This document shows, one piece after another, positions 35,874 to 45,334 of a stretch of DNA of 64,000 nt. Made by a program: the position numbers and the translations under genes. The notes beneath the pieces were generated by a model, which saw only the letters and a program-made list of their open reading frames with translations, did not search any database and was not told where the DNA came from. The stretch spans positions 992,001 through 1,056,000 of the forward strand of contig NZ_OY782759.1 in the NCBI RefSeq assembly GCF_963678195.1, given 5' to 3'. The DNA comes from an uncultured Hyphomonas sp. (lineage in GTDB: Bacteria; Pseudomonadota; Alphaproteobacteria; Caulobacterales; Hyphomonadaceae). Numbering within the stretch: position 1 is the first letter of the stretch; each line of letters starts with the position of its first letter.

Positions 35874-38800
35874 ATGGAAGGAAGGACAGGTGGGATTCCA
35901 GAAGAGAGTTATGACGTGACAGAGCCGGGTGCAGCTGCGGGGGGATTGGTGCACACGCTTCGCAGGAAGCTTTCCGTCGCCCTGCGGGCGGTGTGGCGGC
36001 GCATGCCATTTCCGCCGGGTATGAAAGACCGCGTGGCGGGGTTCGTGTTCCGCAATCTGCCCTTCCTGGTAAGCTGGAGCGCGACCTATCGGAACTGGAA
36101 GCTGGAGGTCGACCGGCTGGCCGAGGCCCGGCTTCGGCAGTCGCTGCGCGGCCCTGTGGACGCTGACCGGCCAGTTCATGCTGAACTGTCCGGCCTGCCG
36201 CGTCCTGACGCCCTGCTGGCACGGGCGATCGCTTTTTACCTGCCCCAGTTCCATCCGATTCCCGAGAATGATGAATGGTGGGGAGAGGGGTTTACCGAGT
36301 GGACCAATGTCTGCCGGGCGAAGCCGCAGTTCGAGGGGCATGACCAGCCGGTCCGGCCGGGGGAGTTCGGCTATTATGACCTGCTGGAGCATCCGCATGT
36401 GCGGCGGCGTCAGGCGGCGCTGGCGAAGCAATACGGTCTGGAGGGGTTCTGCTTTTACTTCTACTGGTTTGCCGGCCAGCGCCTGCTCGAGGCGCCGATC
36501 GAAGCCTGGGCGGCGGACGAGGAGATCGACTTCCCGTTCTGCCTGTGCTGGGCGAACGAGAGCTGGAGCCGCACCTGGGACGGGCGTGAGCAGGAAGTCC
36601 TGATGGGGCAGAACCACACGCCGGAAGATGACATCGCTTTCATCTCCTATCTTTCCCGCTATCTGCGCAATCCGAAATACCTGCGTGTGAAAGGGCGGCC
36701 GCTTGTGATGGTCTACCGCCCGGGCCTGTTGCCGGATGCGAAGGCGACGGCGGAACGCTGGCGTAGCTGGTGCCGGGAGAACGGGATCGGAGAAATCTAT
36801 CTGACCTTCACGCAGTCTTTCGACATAGCGGATCCGGCAGACTTTGGCTTCGACGCGGCAACGGAGTTCGCGCCGAACAATATGGGGCTGGAACCGGAGG
36901 ACGGCCTTGTCGTTCCGGTGTCGGATGATTTCGAGTGCAAGATCTATGACTGGAGCGTCCTGCCGAAACGGGCAGAGGCTTATGAAGAGCCCGCTTACAA
37001 ACTGTTCCGCGGGGTGACGCCGCGCTGGGACAATACGGCCCGGCGGATGAACCGGGGCACGGTGTTCGTGAACACCGGTCCGGACGAATATGCCGGCTGG
37101 CTGCGCAACGCGGCTCTGGACGTGCAGGCCCGTTTCAGTGATCCGTCAGAGCGTCTCGTCTTCATCAATTCCTGGAATGAGTGGGCCGAAGGGGCGCATA
37201 TCGAGCCGGACCTGACACATGGCTATGCCTGGCTCGACGCAACCCGCCGGGGGCTGCAATCGGACAAGGATGCAGAACGGGTGGAGCCTGCAGAGCTTGT
37301 GCATGACATGGGGGCCGTGGCGCCTGCACCGCGCCGGAAGATCATCGTTGTCGTGCATGACCTGCACCGGCACGGGGCGCAGTACCTGTCACTCAACTTC
37401 GTCTCTACCCTGCACAGCGTGTTCGGATATGATGTGGCGACGATTGCCGGCGGCGACGGCGCGCTGGAAGACCGGTTCCGGACCTATGGTCCGCTGGTTC
37501 AGGCCATGCGCGGCCGGACAAGTGAACGGGATCTGCGTGACATGATCCGTGCGCTCGTGTCGGATGGCTACACAAAGGCGATCGTGAATTCTTCCGCGTC
37601 CGGCTGGCTCGCGCCCTATCTTGCAGAGCAAGGGATCGAGTGTATCGGCCTAGTGCATGAACTGCCGGAGATTGTCTCGCTGATGCAGCTGGAGACCAAC
37701 CAGCGGGCATTGGACAAGCTTGCGAAACATGTCGTCTTCGCTTCTGAAACGGTGCGTGACCGAACGGCGAAGGAAGTGCTTGGTCACGACTGGGCCAATC
37801 CGGTGATCCAGCCGCAAGGTCTCTACAAGCGCGACGGAATCATCTCGCTGGATCAGAAAGCGGCGGCTCATGTACAGCTGTGTGAGGAATTCGGCGTTCC
37901 GCAAAGTGCGAAATTCATCCTTGGGGTTGGCTATGGCGACTATCGCAAGGGGGTCGACATATTCTGTCGCTGGGCACTGGCCGCAGCAGCATCGGACGCT
38001 TCCCTGCATTTCATTTGGGTCGGAGCGCTGGCACCGGAGATGGAGAAAGAATGCCAGGCGATCCTGTCGGAAGCTGGTGAGGTGGCCGCGAATGTCCATC
38101 TGCCCGGTTTCCGGAATGAGACAGGCCGGTTCTATGCGGCTGCAAGCGCATTCGCGCTGACGTCTCGGGAAGACCCGTATCCGTCCACCGCGATCGAAGC
38201 ACTGGATGCGGGCACGCCTGTGTTCATGGTCGCCGGAACCGGGGGCGTCGCAGACCTGGCCGGCGATGGCGCCGTCACCGTGTTGCCTGATACAGACCCG
38301 GAGGGGTTCGCAAGGGAAGTTGTGAAGTTACTGGGAGATCAGGCTGCGTTCCAGAAGGCTGCAGCAAACGGCCTGGAGATCGCCCGCAGCAAGTTTGGTT
38401 TCCGCAGCTTCGTCGGCGACATGCTGCGTCTTCTGGATGAGCCGGTGCCGAAAATCTCGGTGATTGTGCCGAACTTCAACTATGCCCATCATCTTCCGCA
38501 GCGGATCGCGTCTATCCTGAACCAGTCCCTGCCGGTATGGGAGATCATCTTCCTGGACGACAAGTCCTCGGATGACAGTGTGGCTGTGGCGCAGAAGCTT
38601 TTGCACAACAGTTCCGTCCGTTACCGGATTATCGAAAACGGGAAAAACTCGGGCTCGGTCTTTGCTCAATGGCAGAAGGGGGTGGATCTTGCTGAAGGGG
38701 ACATCGTCTGGATTGCCGAGGCGGACGACTGGGCGGGACGTGACTTCCTGAAGACGGCTGCGGCGGCGTTTGCCGACGCGGACGTCGCAGTCTCCTATAC

Positions 38801-39275
38801 GCAATCCAATCAGGTGAGCGGGGAGGGGGAGATCCTCTCTGCCAGCTATCTGGATTATGTGGCAGATATCGGCCTCGCGCGCTGGCGCAAACCATTTGTG
38901 ACGGAAGGTGCGGATGAGCTCGCCAATGGCTTGTCGGTGAAGAACACCTTACCCAATGTGAGTGGGGTTTTGTTCAGACGGCAAGCCCTGCAGCGGGTCC
39001 TCGATCAGTATATGGATGAAATTCTTTCCTACCGTGTCGCCGGGGACTGGTGCGTCTATGCGCGTATGGGTGGTGAGGGGAAGTTCGCCTACGATCCCCG
39101 TCCGCTGAACTATCATCGCCGCCATTCGGAAAGCGTAACAATCTCAAGGTTCGGTCAGGCCGAATGGGACGAGATCCAGCGCATGCAGGCCTTCGTCGCC
39201 GGACTGGCGGATGTCGACGACGACATGGCACGGCGTGCCGACGGGTATCTGAAGCATCTCGCTGAAAGACTCTAG
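35874..39275 (+). CDS. Three-domain polysaccharide protein: WbsX (GH99-like) + GT4 + GT2
   Basis: A 1133-residue cytosolic fusion. About 116-460 is a WbsX/glyco_tran_WbsX (GH99-like) domain: FYLPQFHPIPENDEWWGEGF, FCFYFYWFAGQRLLE, FCLCWANESWSRTWDG and INSWNEWAEGAH. About 488-850 is a GT4-type domain (VVHDLHRHGAQYLS at its start, SREDPYPSTAIEAL as the donor-site glutamates). About 859-1110 is a GT2 domain (SVIVPNFNYAHHLPQ, FLDDKSSDDS, WIAEADDW with the DxD-like acids). All three key regions look intact. Such fusions assemble repeat units of O-antigens and capsules in order (inference). It is divergent from paralogue A and converges on the ABC ATPase gene. Confidence 0.85.
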   Translation: MEGRTGGIPEESYDVTEPGAAAGGLVHTLRRKLSVALRAVWRRMPFPPGMKDRVAGFVFRNLPFLVSWSATYRNWKLEVDRLAEARLRQSLRGPVDADRPVHAELSGLPRPDALLARAIAFYLPQFHPIPENDEWWGEGFTEWTNVCRAKPQFEGHDQPVRPGEFGYYDLLEHPHVRRRQAALAKQYGLEGFCFYFYWFAGQRLLEAPIEAWAADEEIDFPFCLCWANESWSRTWDGREQEVLMGQNHTPEDDIAFISYLSRYLRNPKYLRVKGRPLVMVYRPGLLPDAKATAERWRSWCRENGIGEIYLTFTQSFDIADPADFGFDAATEFAPNNMGLEPEDGLVVPVSDDFECKIYDWSVLPKRAEAYEEPAYKLFRGVTPRWDNTARRMNRGTVFVNTGPDEYAGWLRNAALDVQARFSDPSERLVFINSWNEWAEGAHIEPDLTHGYAWLDATRRGLQSDKDAERVEPAELVHDMGAVAPAPRRKIIVVVHDLHRHGAQYLSLNFVSTLHSVFGYDVATIAGGDGALEDRFRTYGPLVQAMRGRTSERDLRDMIRALVSDGYTKAIVNSSASGWLAPYLAEQGIECIGLVHELPEIVSLMQLETNQRALDKLAKHVVFASETVRDRTAKEVLGHDWANPVIQPQGLYKRDGIISLDQKAAAHVQLCEEFGVPQSAKFILGVGYGDYRKGVDIFCRWALAAAASDASLHFIWVGALAPEMEKECQAILSEAGEVAANVHLPGFRNETGRFYAAASAFALTSREDPYPSTAIEALDAGTPVFMVAGTGGVADLAGDGAVTVLPDTDPEGFAREVVKLLGDQAAFQKAAANGLEIARSKFGFRSFVGDMLRLLDEPVPKISVIVPNFNYAHHLPQRIASILNQSLPVWEIIFLDDKSSDDSVAVAQKLLHNSSVRYRIIENGKNSGSVFAQWQKGVDLAEGDIVWIAEADDWAGRDFLKTAAAAFADADVAVSYTQSNQVSGEGEILSASYLDYVADIGLARWRKPFVTEGADELANGLSVKNTLPNVSGVLFRRQALQRVLDQYMDEILSYRVAGDWCVYARMGGEGKFAYDPRPLNYHRRHSESVTISRFGQAEWDEIQRMQAFVAGLADVDDDMARRADGYLKHLAERL

Positions 39276-39305
39276 CGCAGGGCTGTCGGGCCTGGTGTGC
39301 CGGAT

Positions 39306-40112
39306 TCAGGTCATGCTTTCTTCGTAGGCCTTCAGGACATCCGCGACTGGGCCGGCGGCTTGAATTCTGCCGCCGTCCAGCCAGATGCCGGTCGCGCAAT
39401 TGTCCATGATCAGCTTGTGGCTGTGCGAGGCGAGTATCAGAATGCCTGCCTGCGAGACAAATTCCTGCATGCGGTCGGTTGCCCGCTTTTTGAATGCCAC
39501 GTCTCCGGCGCTGAGCCACTCGTCCAGAATAAGGATTTCCGGGCTGAAAGCCGTCGCGATGGCAAAGGTCAGTCGCATCCGCATCCCTGCGGAATAAGAT
39601 TCCATCGGCATGTTCAGGAAGTCACCCAGCTCAGAGAACTCTGCGATCCCTTGTCGCTTTTCCTCGATTTCCTTTCGGGAATACCCGGCGGCCAGGCCGC
39701 GGAGCGTGATATTGCGATGGCCGGTCGCCTCGGCCTGGATGCCGATATTGATATTGATGAGACTTGTGATGTTCCCGCGCGAAATCAATCGTCCTTCAGA
39801 AGGGGAGATAATACCCGCAAGGGTCTGAAGCAGCGTGGTCTTGCCTGATCCGTTCCGGCCGATGATTGCCAGTCGGTCTCCGTTTTTCAAGTCAAATGAG
39901 ATGCCTGAAAGCGCCTTTACGCCTCGAAGCTGGTGACGCCTGTTCCAGATCAGGCGCGGATCATGCTCCGACAGGCCCTGTTCCCGAACGTTTCCGCTCA
40001 CCTCAAACTTCACGCCAATATTTTCGGCGCGCAGGAAAACATCGTCACCTTCCGGTATCGCAGGCAGTCCTGAAGCATTGGGGCTGGTCCCGGGGGCATC
40101 ACTCTTATTCAT
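39306..40112 (-). CDS. Polysaccharide ABC exporter ATPase (Wzt/KpsT/TagH-like)
   Basis: A 268-residue ATPase. Walker A IGRNGSGKTTLL near 76-87, the exporter-type signature YSAGMRMRL near 169-177 (in place of LSGGQ), Walker B ILILDEWLSAGD near 192-203, and the switch histidine in ASHSHKL. It stops at about the end of the ABC domain, so it lacks the C-terminal carbohydrate-binding domain of O9a-type Wzt proteins; chain-length control must therefore lie elsewhere. Its gene begins 5 bp after the permease stop, so the pair is one operon. It powers export of a lipid-linked or completed glycan across the inner membrane. Confidence 0.93.
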   Translation of the reverse strand: MNKSDAPGTSPNASGLPAIPEGDDVFLRAENIGVKFEVSGNVREQGLSEHDPRLIWNRRHQLRGVKALSGISFDLKNGDRLAIIGRNGSGKTTLLQTLAGIISPSEGRLISRGNITSLININIGIQAEATGHRNITLRGLAAGYSRKEIEEKRQGIAEFSELGDFLNMPMESYSAGMRMRLTFAIATAFSPEILILDEWLSAGDVAFKKRATDRMQEFVSQAGILILASHSHKLIMDNCATGIWLDGGRIQAAGPVADVLKAYEESMT

Positions 40113-40117
40113 CGATA

Positions 40118-40954
40118 CTACAACCAGTAGGGCAGGCGGCGGTGCGAATATCCGCCCACAATAAGTGCGATAACAAACAACGCTACCGACATGTACAGGA
40201 TGAACACCCAGCTGTGCGGGTCAGCGTGCCTACCGAGAATGGGGGCAGAGAAAATTTCCAGCGCATGTGTCATCGGATTGAGTTCCGAAACGGTGGTGCG
40301 CATCCCGCGTGAGACGTGTTCATCGCGAACCCAGAGGACGGGGGTCGTGAAAAACAGGATACGGGTGATCGATTGGATCAGGTGCTCGATGTCGCGGAAG
40401 CGGGCGGTGATATAGCCGAGAATCATCTGGACGAACACGGCATCCACCAGCAACAGGATAAAGGCCGGGATTGCCTCCCAGGCGACCAGTTCTAATTTAT
40501 ATCCGTACAGGAAAAAGATGGTCATTGCGACGATCATGTTGATGGCAAAGACGAAGAGCGATCGCGCAATGCTTTTGTAGATGTGCGTCGAATGCGGCAA
40601 CGGCACACTGCTTATCCAGGTGCGGGCAACACGGAATACGGCACAACCGTCCGTGATATTCCCAAGCAGGAATGTGAAGATGGCAAAATTAATCGCCACA
40701 TAGATGGTGAAGCGGTTGTGATCGAGGTCGGAGAAGGTGCCGAAAAAGATCGAAATCGTGGCGACGAAAATCAGATACGAAAGAACAATCCAGGCCAACC
40801 CCAATTTACTGCGGCGGTAACGGTTCTGGATTTCATCTGAAGCAAAAGCCAGCCACAGGTGAATTCGCTTGGCGCCATCGACCAGATCGGTCAGCACAAT
40901 CATGGGATTGAAGCGGTCCGTCGTGGAAACTCTGACGGGTCTGGTCATACTCAT
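40118..40954 (-). CDS. Polysaccharide ABC exporter permease (Wzm/KpsM-like, ABC-2 type)
   Basis: A 278-residue inner-membrane protein with six predicted transmembrane helices. The N-terminal cytosolic region (DEIQNRYRRSKLGLAWIVLS) is the ABC-2 interface helix seen in Wzm, KpsM and TagG. The late segment FFTTPVLWVRDE and LNPMTHALEIF is typical of the family's last periplasmic re-entrant region. Together with the ATPase downstream it forms the only polysaccharide exporter in the window; no Wzx flippase or Wzy polymerase is present, so an ABC-dependent pathway is indicated. The gene is noticeably A+T-richer than the core genes. Confidence 0.93.
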   Translation of the reverse strand: MSMTRPVRVSTTDRFNPMIVLTDLVDGAKRIHLWLAFASDEIQNRYRRSKLGLAWIVLSYLIFVATISIFFGTFSDLDHNRFTIYVAINFAIFTFLLGNITDGCAVFRVARTWISSVPLPHSTHIYKSIARSLFVFAINMIVAMTIFFLYGYKLELVAWEAIPAFILLLVDAVFVQMILGYITARFRDIEHLIQSITRILFFTTPVLWVRDEHVSRGMRTTVSELNPMTHALEIFSAPILGRHADPHSWVFILYMSVALFVIALIVGGYSHRRLPYWL

Positions 40955-40995
40955 TCACTCGTTTTTACGAACCCCGGCACGGTCGGTAACCTGTA

Positions 40996-41015
40996 GGGCT
41001 TCGATAGGGAAGCCC
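40996..41015. repeat. 7-bp hairpin upstream of the exporter permease gene
   Basis: GGGCTTC and GAAGCCC pair perfectly around GATAGG in the 83-bp gap between the methyltransferase stop (41038) and the permease start (40954), both leftward. There is no U-run on the minus strand, so it is more likely a 5'-leader or processing hairpin than an intrinsic terminator. Confidence 0.4.
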
Positions 41016-41037
41016 AATCGATATCATTGCAACAACT

Positions 41038-41763
41038 TTACATTTTCGTGCAAACGAGGACTTCGATGAACTCGGCCTGAATGCCACGTTCGATTTCGTC
41101 GATCGTGATCATGTTAACCGACATTCCGCACTGTTTCCGGATAAACGGAACGATATCGTAGCCCCAATCCATGGTGACAAGCGAACCTTTCTCGTCGATC
41201 GGGTTGCCGTGATAGGCAGGTTCCGTGAGGTGGACAATGCTGCCATCTGCATCCCGGTTCGCCCGGCGTACGCTGGTCTTGCACTTGTTGACCAATGGAA
41301 CCGTCAGGATGTGCATGCCCCCCGGTTTCAGAACACGGGAGATCTCCCGAAATGCAACCCCGGGTTTAAATATGTGCTCCATCACGTCCTGAGTGATGAA
41401 CAGATCGAATGAGTTGTCCGGAAAGGTCAGCGCTTCCAGTGATTCGCACCGCTCGTTTCGTTGCGGGTGCATCGATCCAAGCGGAACATCCGGGAAATAG
41501 TGTGAATAGGAATATCCCCGGCATTTGCGGCCGAGTTTTACCGACACGCCGCGCCCACCGGGGGAGGATTCGTGGATCGTCTTCCTCTTATAATCCGGCA
41601 TGTACAGGTCGATAACCCGCATCAGGGCGCGTTCTCTCGGAACCGAATGGCACACGGGACACAGCAGGTGATCGCGGAACCACTTGAAATCAGAATGAAA
41701 GACGACATCGTTTTCACAAATGTCGCAGCGACCGGGCTGGTCGAAACTGAATTTGGCTGTCAT
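41038..41763 (-). CDS. SAM-dependent methyltransferase with an N-terminal zinc-ribbon-like Cys motif
   Basis: A 241-residue type-11 methyltransferase. Two CxxC pairs near residues 14-17 (CDIC) and 35-38 (CPVC) look like a small zinc ribbon. The SAM domain follows: FPDNSFDLFITQDVMEHIF is the family's motif II/III region, LKPGGMHILTVP motif IV. The usual motif I (GxGxG) is not obvious; ESSPGGRG near 65-72 stands in its position. It lies upstream of the exporter permease on the same strand (83-bp gap) and may methylate the exported glycan or its lipid anchor. Confidence 0.8.
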   Translation of the reverse strand: MTAKFSFDQPGRCDICENDVVFHSDFKWFRDHLLCPVCHSVPRERALMRVIDLYMPDYKRKTIHESSPGGRGVSVKLGRKCRGYSYSHYFPDVPLGSMHPQRNERCESLEALTFPDNSFDLFITQDVMEHIFKPGVAFREISRVLKPGGMHILTVPLVNKCKTSVRRANRDADGSIVHLTEPAYHGNPIDEKGSLVTMDWGYDIVPFIRKQCGMSVNMITIDEIERGIQAEFIEVLVCTKM

Positions 41764-41881
41764 GCAGGGCGGACCAAATGGGGATTACCAGCCCTGAAAA
41801 AGTACTGAACTGACAGGGAGACAAGCTGCCCGGTTTCCTTTACCGATCCGAGCGGGGCCGGGGCGCGGGTAGAGGTTATGA

Positions 41882-42997
41882 ATGCCAAAAACGGGAATCC
41901 TTTCAATCTTGCCCAACCTGGACGCAAGGTCACAACACTCTTTTGATAGATTGTATCACCTTGTTGGACAGAACACAGGGAATCTATTGTTCACCAACGC
42001 TGTATGGAACCAGATAGGTGGTCCGAAAGAAAGGTTCAGTTTCAGCTTCGACCCTGAAAAGTTGAATTCGAGGCTGAGTGCATTGGTCATCCCGGCTGCA
42101 AACTGGCTGGGTCCGACCGTTGATTTTTCGGATCTGGCAGACTGTATCGAACGCCTGACAATTCCTGTCGTCCTGATTGGGCTTGGGGCACAGGACGCTT
42201 CTTATTCCGGGTCAATTAATGTTCCTGAGGGGACAGTAAGGCTCGTCAAAGCTGTTGCGGCACGTTCTGCTTCGATTTCCGTGCGCGGGGAATATACAAA
42301 GCAGATCCTGAATGGCTTGGGTGTGCAGAATGTAACTGTCACGGGATGCCCGTCGCTTTACCACGATTTTCGCCGGTTTACGCAGCCGCCTTCAAAGCCG
42401 CATGTGCGCGCCGACCGCGGGTTGATACATTCCACCCGCTATTCAGCGAGCTATGCGCCGTTCGCCAAGGCAGACTCGGTGCACCGCCGTTTGTTCAGGT
42501 TTGCATTCGCCAGGAAGCTGGACATCCTTTTTCAGTCAGAGCCAGAGGAAATGGCCTGGCTGGCTGGGCTGACAAAGGCCGGAGGGCTTAATGATCAGCT
42601 CCGCAGCCTTCTCATGGAAATTTATGACGCTGGCGACTGGGATAAACTGGTCGCGTATTGGCAGGCGCACGGCAAAGTCTTCTACGATGTTGATGAATGG
42701 TCGCGCTCGCTTGACGCATATGATTACGTGCTCGGCACCCGGCTGCACGGTACGATCATGGCGCTGAATTCCGGTGTCCCTGCAGCGCTGGTCTACCATG
42801 ATAGCCGGACTCGCGAGATGGCCGAATTTGCGGCCATTCCGTCCGTGTCTGCCGATGCGCTGCGGCTTGACGATCGCAGTATCGAAAAGCTGTTCAGAAA
42901 GTCAGATTTCGATGCCTACTACGAACGCCGGGAGGCGAACCGTGCCGTTTACAGAAACTTCCTGAAGACGCAGGGGCTCAAGCTGGCTGAATGCTGA
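41882..42997 (+). CDS. Polysaccharide pyruvyltransferase-family protein
   Basis: A 371-residue protein of the polysaccharide pyruvyl transferase family (CsaB/WcaK-like), which adds pyruvate ketals to sugars using phosphoenolpyruvate. Signatures: IGLGAQDAS near 99-107, ISVRGEYTKQIL with GLGVQNVTVTGCPS, and YVLGTRLHGTIMALNSGVPA near 283-302. AGAGG precedes the ATG by about 6 bp. It is the only plus-strand gene in this stretch. Its DNA is A+T-rich: the 60 bases from 41941 are about 40% G+C by hand count, against roughly 60% in core genes, suggesting horizontal acquisition. Confidence 0.85.
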   Translation: MPKTGILSILPNLDARSQHSFDRLYHLVGQNTGNLLFTNAVWNQIGGPKERFSFSFDPEKLNSRLSALVIPAANWLGPTVDFSDLADCIERLTIPVVLIGLGAQDASYSGSINVPEGTVRLVKAVAARSASISVRGEYTKQILNGLGVQNVTVTGCPSLYHDFRRFTQPPSKPHVRADRGLIHSTRYSASYAPFAKADSVHRRLFRFAFARKLDILFQSEPEEMAWLAGLTKAGGLNDQLRSLLMEIYDAGDWDKLVAYWQAHGKVFYDVDEWSRSLDAYDYVLGTRLHGTIMALNSGVPAALVYHDSRTREMAEFAAIPSVSADALRLDDRSIEKLFRKSDFDAYYERREANRAVYRNFLKTQGLKLAEC

Positions 42998-43010
42998 GTA
43001 CGTAAATGGA

Positions 43011-44009
43011 TTAACGCTGGACCGGATGCCACAATTCCATGGCAAGGGCCTTTGTCGCGGAATCAACCGAGGACTTACTCGTCCTGTTGCCGGCCGGACG
43101 GAGCGCGTCGATGTCCAGGTCGCCTTCCATGGCATACTTGGCAACGGCGGCGTATTCCTCTCCGAACCGGTCCAGAAGTTCGTTCGCCAGATCGTCCGTC
43201 AATGCTGAATAGTCCTTCATGGTTGAAGGAAAAATATACTTTTCCGCATATCGTTCCAGCGTGCTCACAAAGAGGCTGTAACGGTCGATTTTTGTCCGAT
43301 CCAGGTCATGCAGAAAGTCCAGCACGTATGGTGACAGGGACACATTTACTTCCCCGACGGGCTTCATGTCCGGGTGCCGCTCGCACCCAAGGATGTCGAG
43401 GAAGTCGTCGATAATGTCTCCATTCCGGAACAATTTCCGGTCGTAGATACGGACCTTGACGTTTTCCGGGCCGAACACGTCTTGCCACGCTTTGAGATTG
43501 GCCTCGTAGGACAAGAGCGATTTGACAGCGTCGGTTTGGATATAATTGGAGAGTGATTGCCGGAAATCGCGCACTGTTTTGATGTTGTGCGCCCAGTTGC
43601 TCTGCGCAAACTGATCTGGCCGCCGGAAATAAACGATGATCTCAATTTGAACATCGGGAAGGTCATTACGGATTCCCCGGATGATCTCGGGCTTTACAGT
43701 CGCGGCCTTGTAGAAATGTTCGGAACTGATGACCGTTTTCTCGTGCGGAGAGGCCAGCAGTCGCTCTTTGAAATCACTCCAGACTTTTTCAGTCCGTCCC
43801 TCAGGAAGGCCCTCCGACAGCCAGCCTGGCAGCCAATGATGTGCCAGGACATGGTGTGCATGTTCCGCAGCCTTGCCGCTGGGGCCTCTGCCAGTCAGTA
43901 CATAATTGACGTCTTGCCCGATGAGCGCGTTCCTGTTGATGGAGCAAAACTCCTGGAGAACGCTCGTCCCGGTCTTCTGGGTTCCGATATGAATGAACAG
44001 TTTTTTCAA
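43011..44009 (-). CDS. Sulfotransferase-family protein
   Basis: A 332-residue P-loop protein. FIHIGTQKTGTSVLQ at residues 5-19 matches the PAPS 5'-phosphosulfate loop of bacterial carbohydrate sulfotransferases; ISSEHFY near 95-101 and IIVYFRRPDQFAQSNW near 124-139 match the 3'-phosphate-binding segment with its Arg and Ser. It would transfer sulfate from PAPS to a hydroxyl on a glycan or lipid. It converges with the pyruvyltransferase gene (13-bp gap) and is 268 bp downstream of the glycosyltransferase stop at 44278. PAPS would come from cysD/cysNC. Confidence 0.85.
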   Translation of the reverse strand: MKKLFIHIGTQKTGTSVLQEFCSINRNALIGQDVNYVLTGRGPSGKAAEHAHHVLAHHWLPGWLSEGLPEGRTEKVWSDFKERLLASPHEKTVISSEHFYKAATVKPEIIRGIRNDLPDVQIEIIVYFRRPDQFAQSNWAHNIKTVRDFRQSLSNYIQTDAVKSLLSYEANLKAWQDVFGPENVKVRIYDRKLFRNGDIIDDFLDILGCERHPDMKPVGEVNVSLSPYVLDFLHDLDRTKIDRYSLFVSTLERYAEKYIFPSTMKDYSALTDDLANELLDRFGEEYAAVAKYAMEGDLDIDALRPAGNRTSKSSVDSATKALAMELWHPVQR

Positions 44010-44277
44010 GGTCTTTGGAACTCCGGGCCTTTGTTGGTTCTGTCATTTTCAGCACGGGCTGGCTGTGAGCGTGCCGTGTAGACGATTCTTATGTGCAATT
44101 ATGTATGAATTGGGGCGGAAGCGCAGCATGCGCCAGATTGAATTTTGAGCAGGCGGCAGTCTCCGGCGAAGGATATAGTGACTCTTTTATTACCTTGGTT
44201 TTCCGCTCCACACAAAGCACTGACATCGTATACCCCTTAACTGGGAAGTGCGTTTCGTGCGGGGGTTTATTTCGATG

Positions 44278-45333
44278 CTAGCTCGCTTCGGTGGGATAAA
44301 CGCAATCATTGTAAAAGGACGGCGTGGAGTCGACGTCAAACGGATCGCTGTAGATCTCGGTGAAGCAGGTATCCGAGCGGAAGAGGGAGCGGTGCGACGC
44401 TTCAACGGGCTCCCCGTTTGAATAGTGGCCGAATGACCACGGGATAAGCAGTTCTTCCCGGATCTGGTCTTCATAAATGTGGTTCGCATACCAGCGGGAC
44501 AATTCATTCAGGACGTTGATGTCGTCCACATAGGGTTCGCTGCTTCGGTCATAGAGGCCCTGAACATACTGCCCGATCTTGTAGAAGCCGGAAAAATGGA
44601 TGAACCCTGCAGGGTCTCCATCGATCAGGATTTTCCCATCCGCGTCCCGTGTGATTTTCCGCTGGAAGGAATTCCACCTGGCGAAATTGTGCCGTCCATG
44701 CCTCATGACGGCGTAGTCATCGGTGTAGCTGGGGACGAACTCAACCCATTTCTGATCTGTAAACAGACCGTTTTCAACATCGGCAGTGCAGTAGAGTTTC
44801 AGCCGCTCCCACCACCACTCGGCGAAGCGCTTGCCGGTATTGGTCGCGCTGACACCAAAGTACCCAAGATTGAAGGTTCCCACCTTCAGCGGATTACGCT
44901 CGAAAAAGGCCCATTTGTCATCCGGTCGCATGTCTGTCTGGTGCGGGGTGAGGACGATGGATTTTTCTGAAATGGCTTTTTGCAGGTCGGGCAGGTCGTC
45001 GAACAGTACGCAGTCAGGATCAAAGAACATGACCCATTCTGTATCGGGCCGCTCTAAAAGTTTCTTGGCCACGAGGGGTTTTACGGCCGTGGCGAGTTCC
45101 ATGATGTCATGACGGAAGATCCAGGCAAGGTCTCCAATGCCTTCCGATGCGATCAGCTCCCTGACGGTGTAAGCCTCGTCGAAGCCTTCGTCTGAAAGAG
45201 GTGTTTCCCCGGTCCATTCATCTGTCAGGACAAAGACAGTTTTTGCATCAGGAATGTGCTCCCTGACCGATTTCAGGAGGGCCTTGGCGCAGGGAAGGAA
45301 ATTCCGTGCTGCGGTGGTAAAAATGTATTTCAT
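44278..45333 (-). CDS. GT-A-type glycosyltransferase with DPD motif (paralogue B)
   Basis: A 351-residue GT-A glycosyltransferase, paralogous to 34539-35798. The same motifs occur in order: YIFTTAARNFLPCAKAL at the N-terminus, ATAVKPL then FFDPDCVLF (Asp-Pro-Asp), LTPHQTD, GTFNLGYF, NGLFTDQKW and FIHFSG. It lacks the long helical C-terminal extension of paralogue A. Its start is 1 bp from the stop of the GT2 gene upstream, and with 46761-49178 it forms a three-gene operon. Donor and acceptor unknown. Confidence 0.82.
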   Translation of the reverse strand: MKYIFTTAARNFLPCAKALLKSVREHIPDAKTVFVLTDEWTGETPLSDEGFDEAYTVRELIASEGIGDLAWIFRHDIMELATAVKPLVAKKLLERPDTEWVMFFDPDCVLFDDLPDLQKAISEKSIVLTPHQTDMRPDDKWAFFERNPLKVGTFNLGYFGVSATNTGKRFAEWWWERLKLYCTADVENGLFTDQKWVEFVPSYTDDYAVMRHGRHNFARWNSFQRKITRDADGKILIDGDPAGFIHFSGFYKIGQYVQGLYDRSSEPYVDDINVLNELSRWYANHIYEDQIREELLIPWSFGHYSNGEPVEASHRSLFRSDTCFTEIYSDPFDVDSTPSFYNDCVYPTEAS

Positions 45334-45334
45334 G

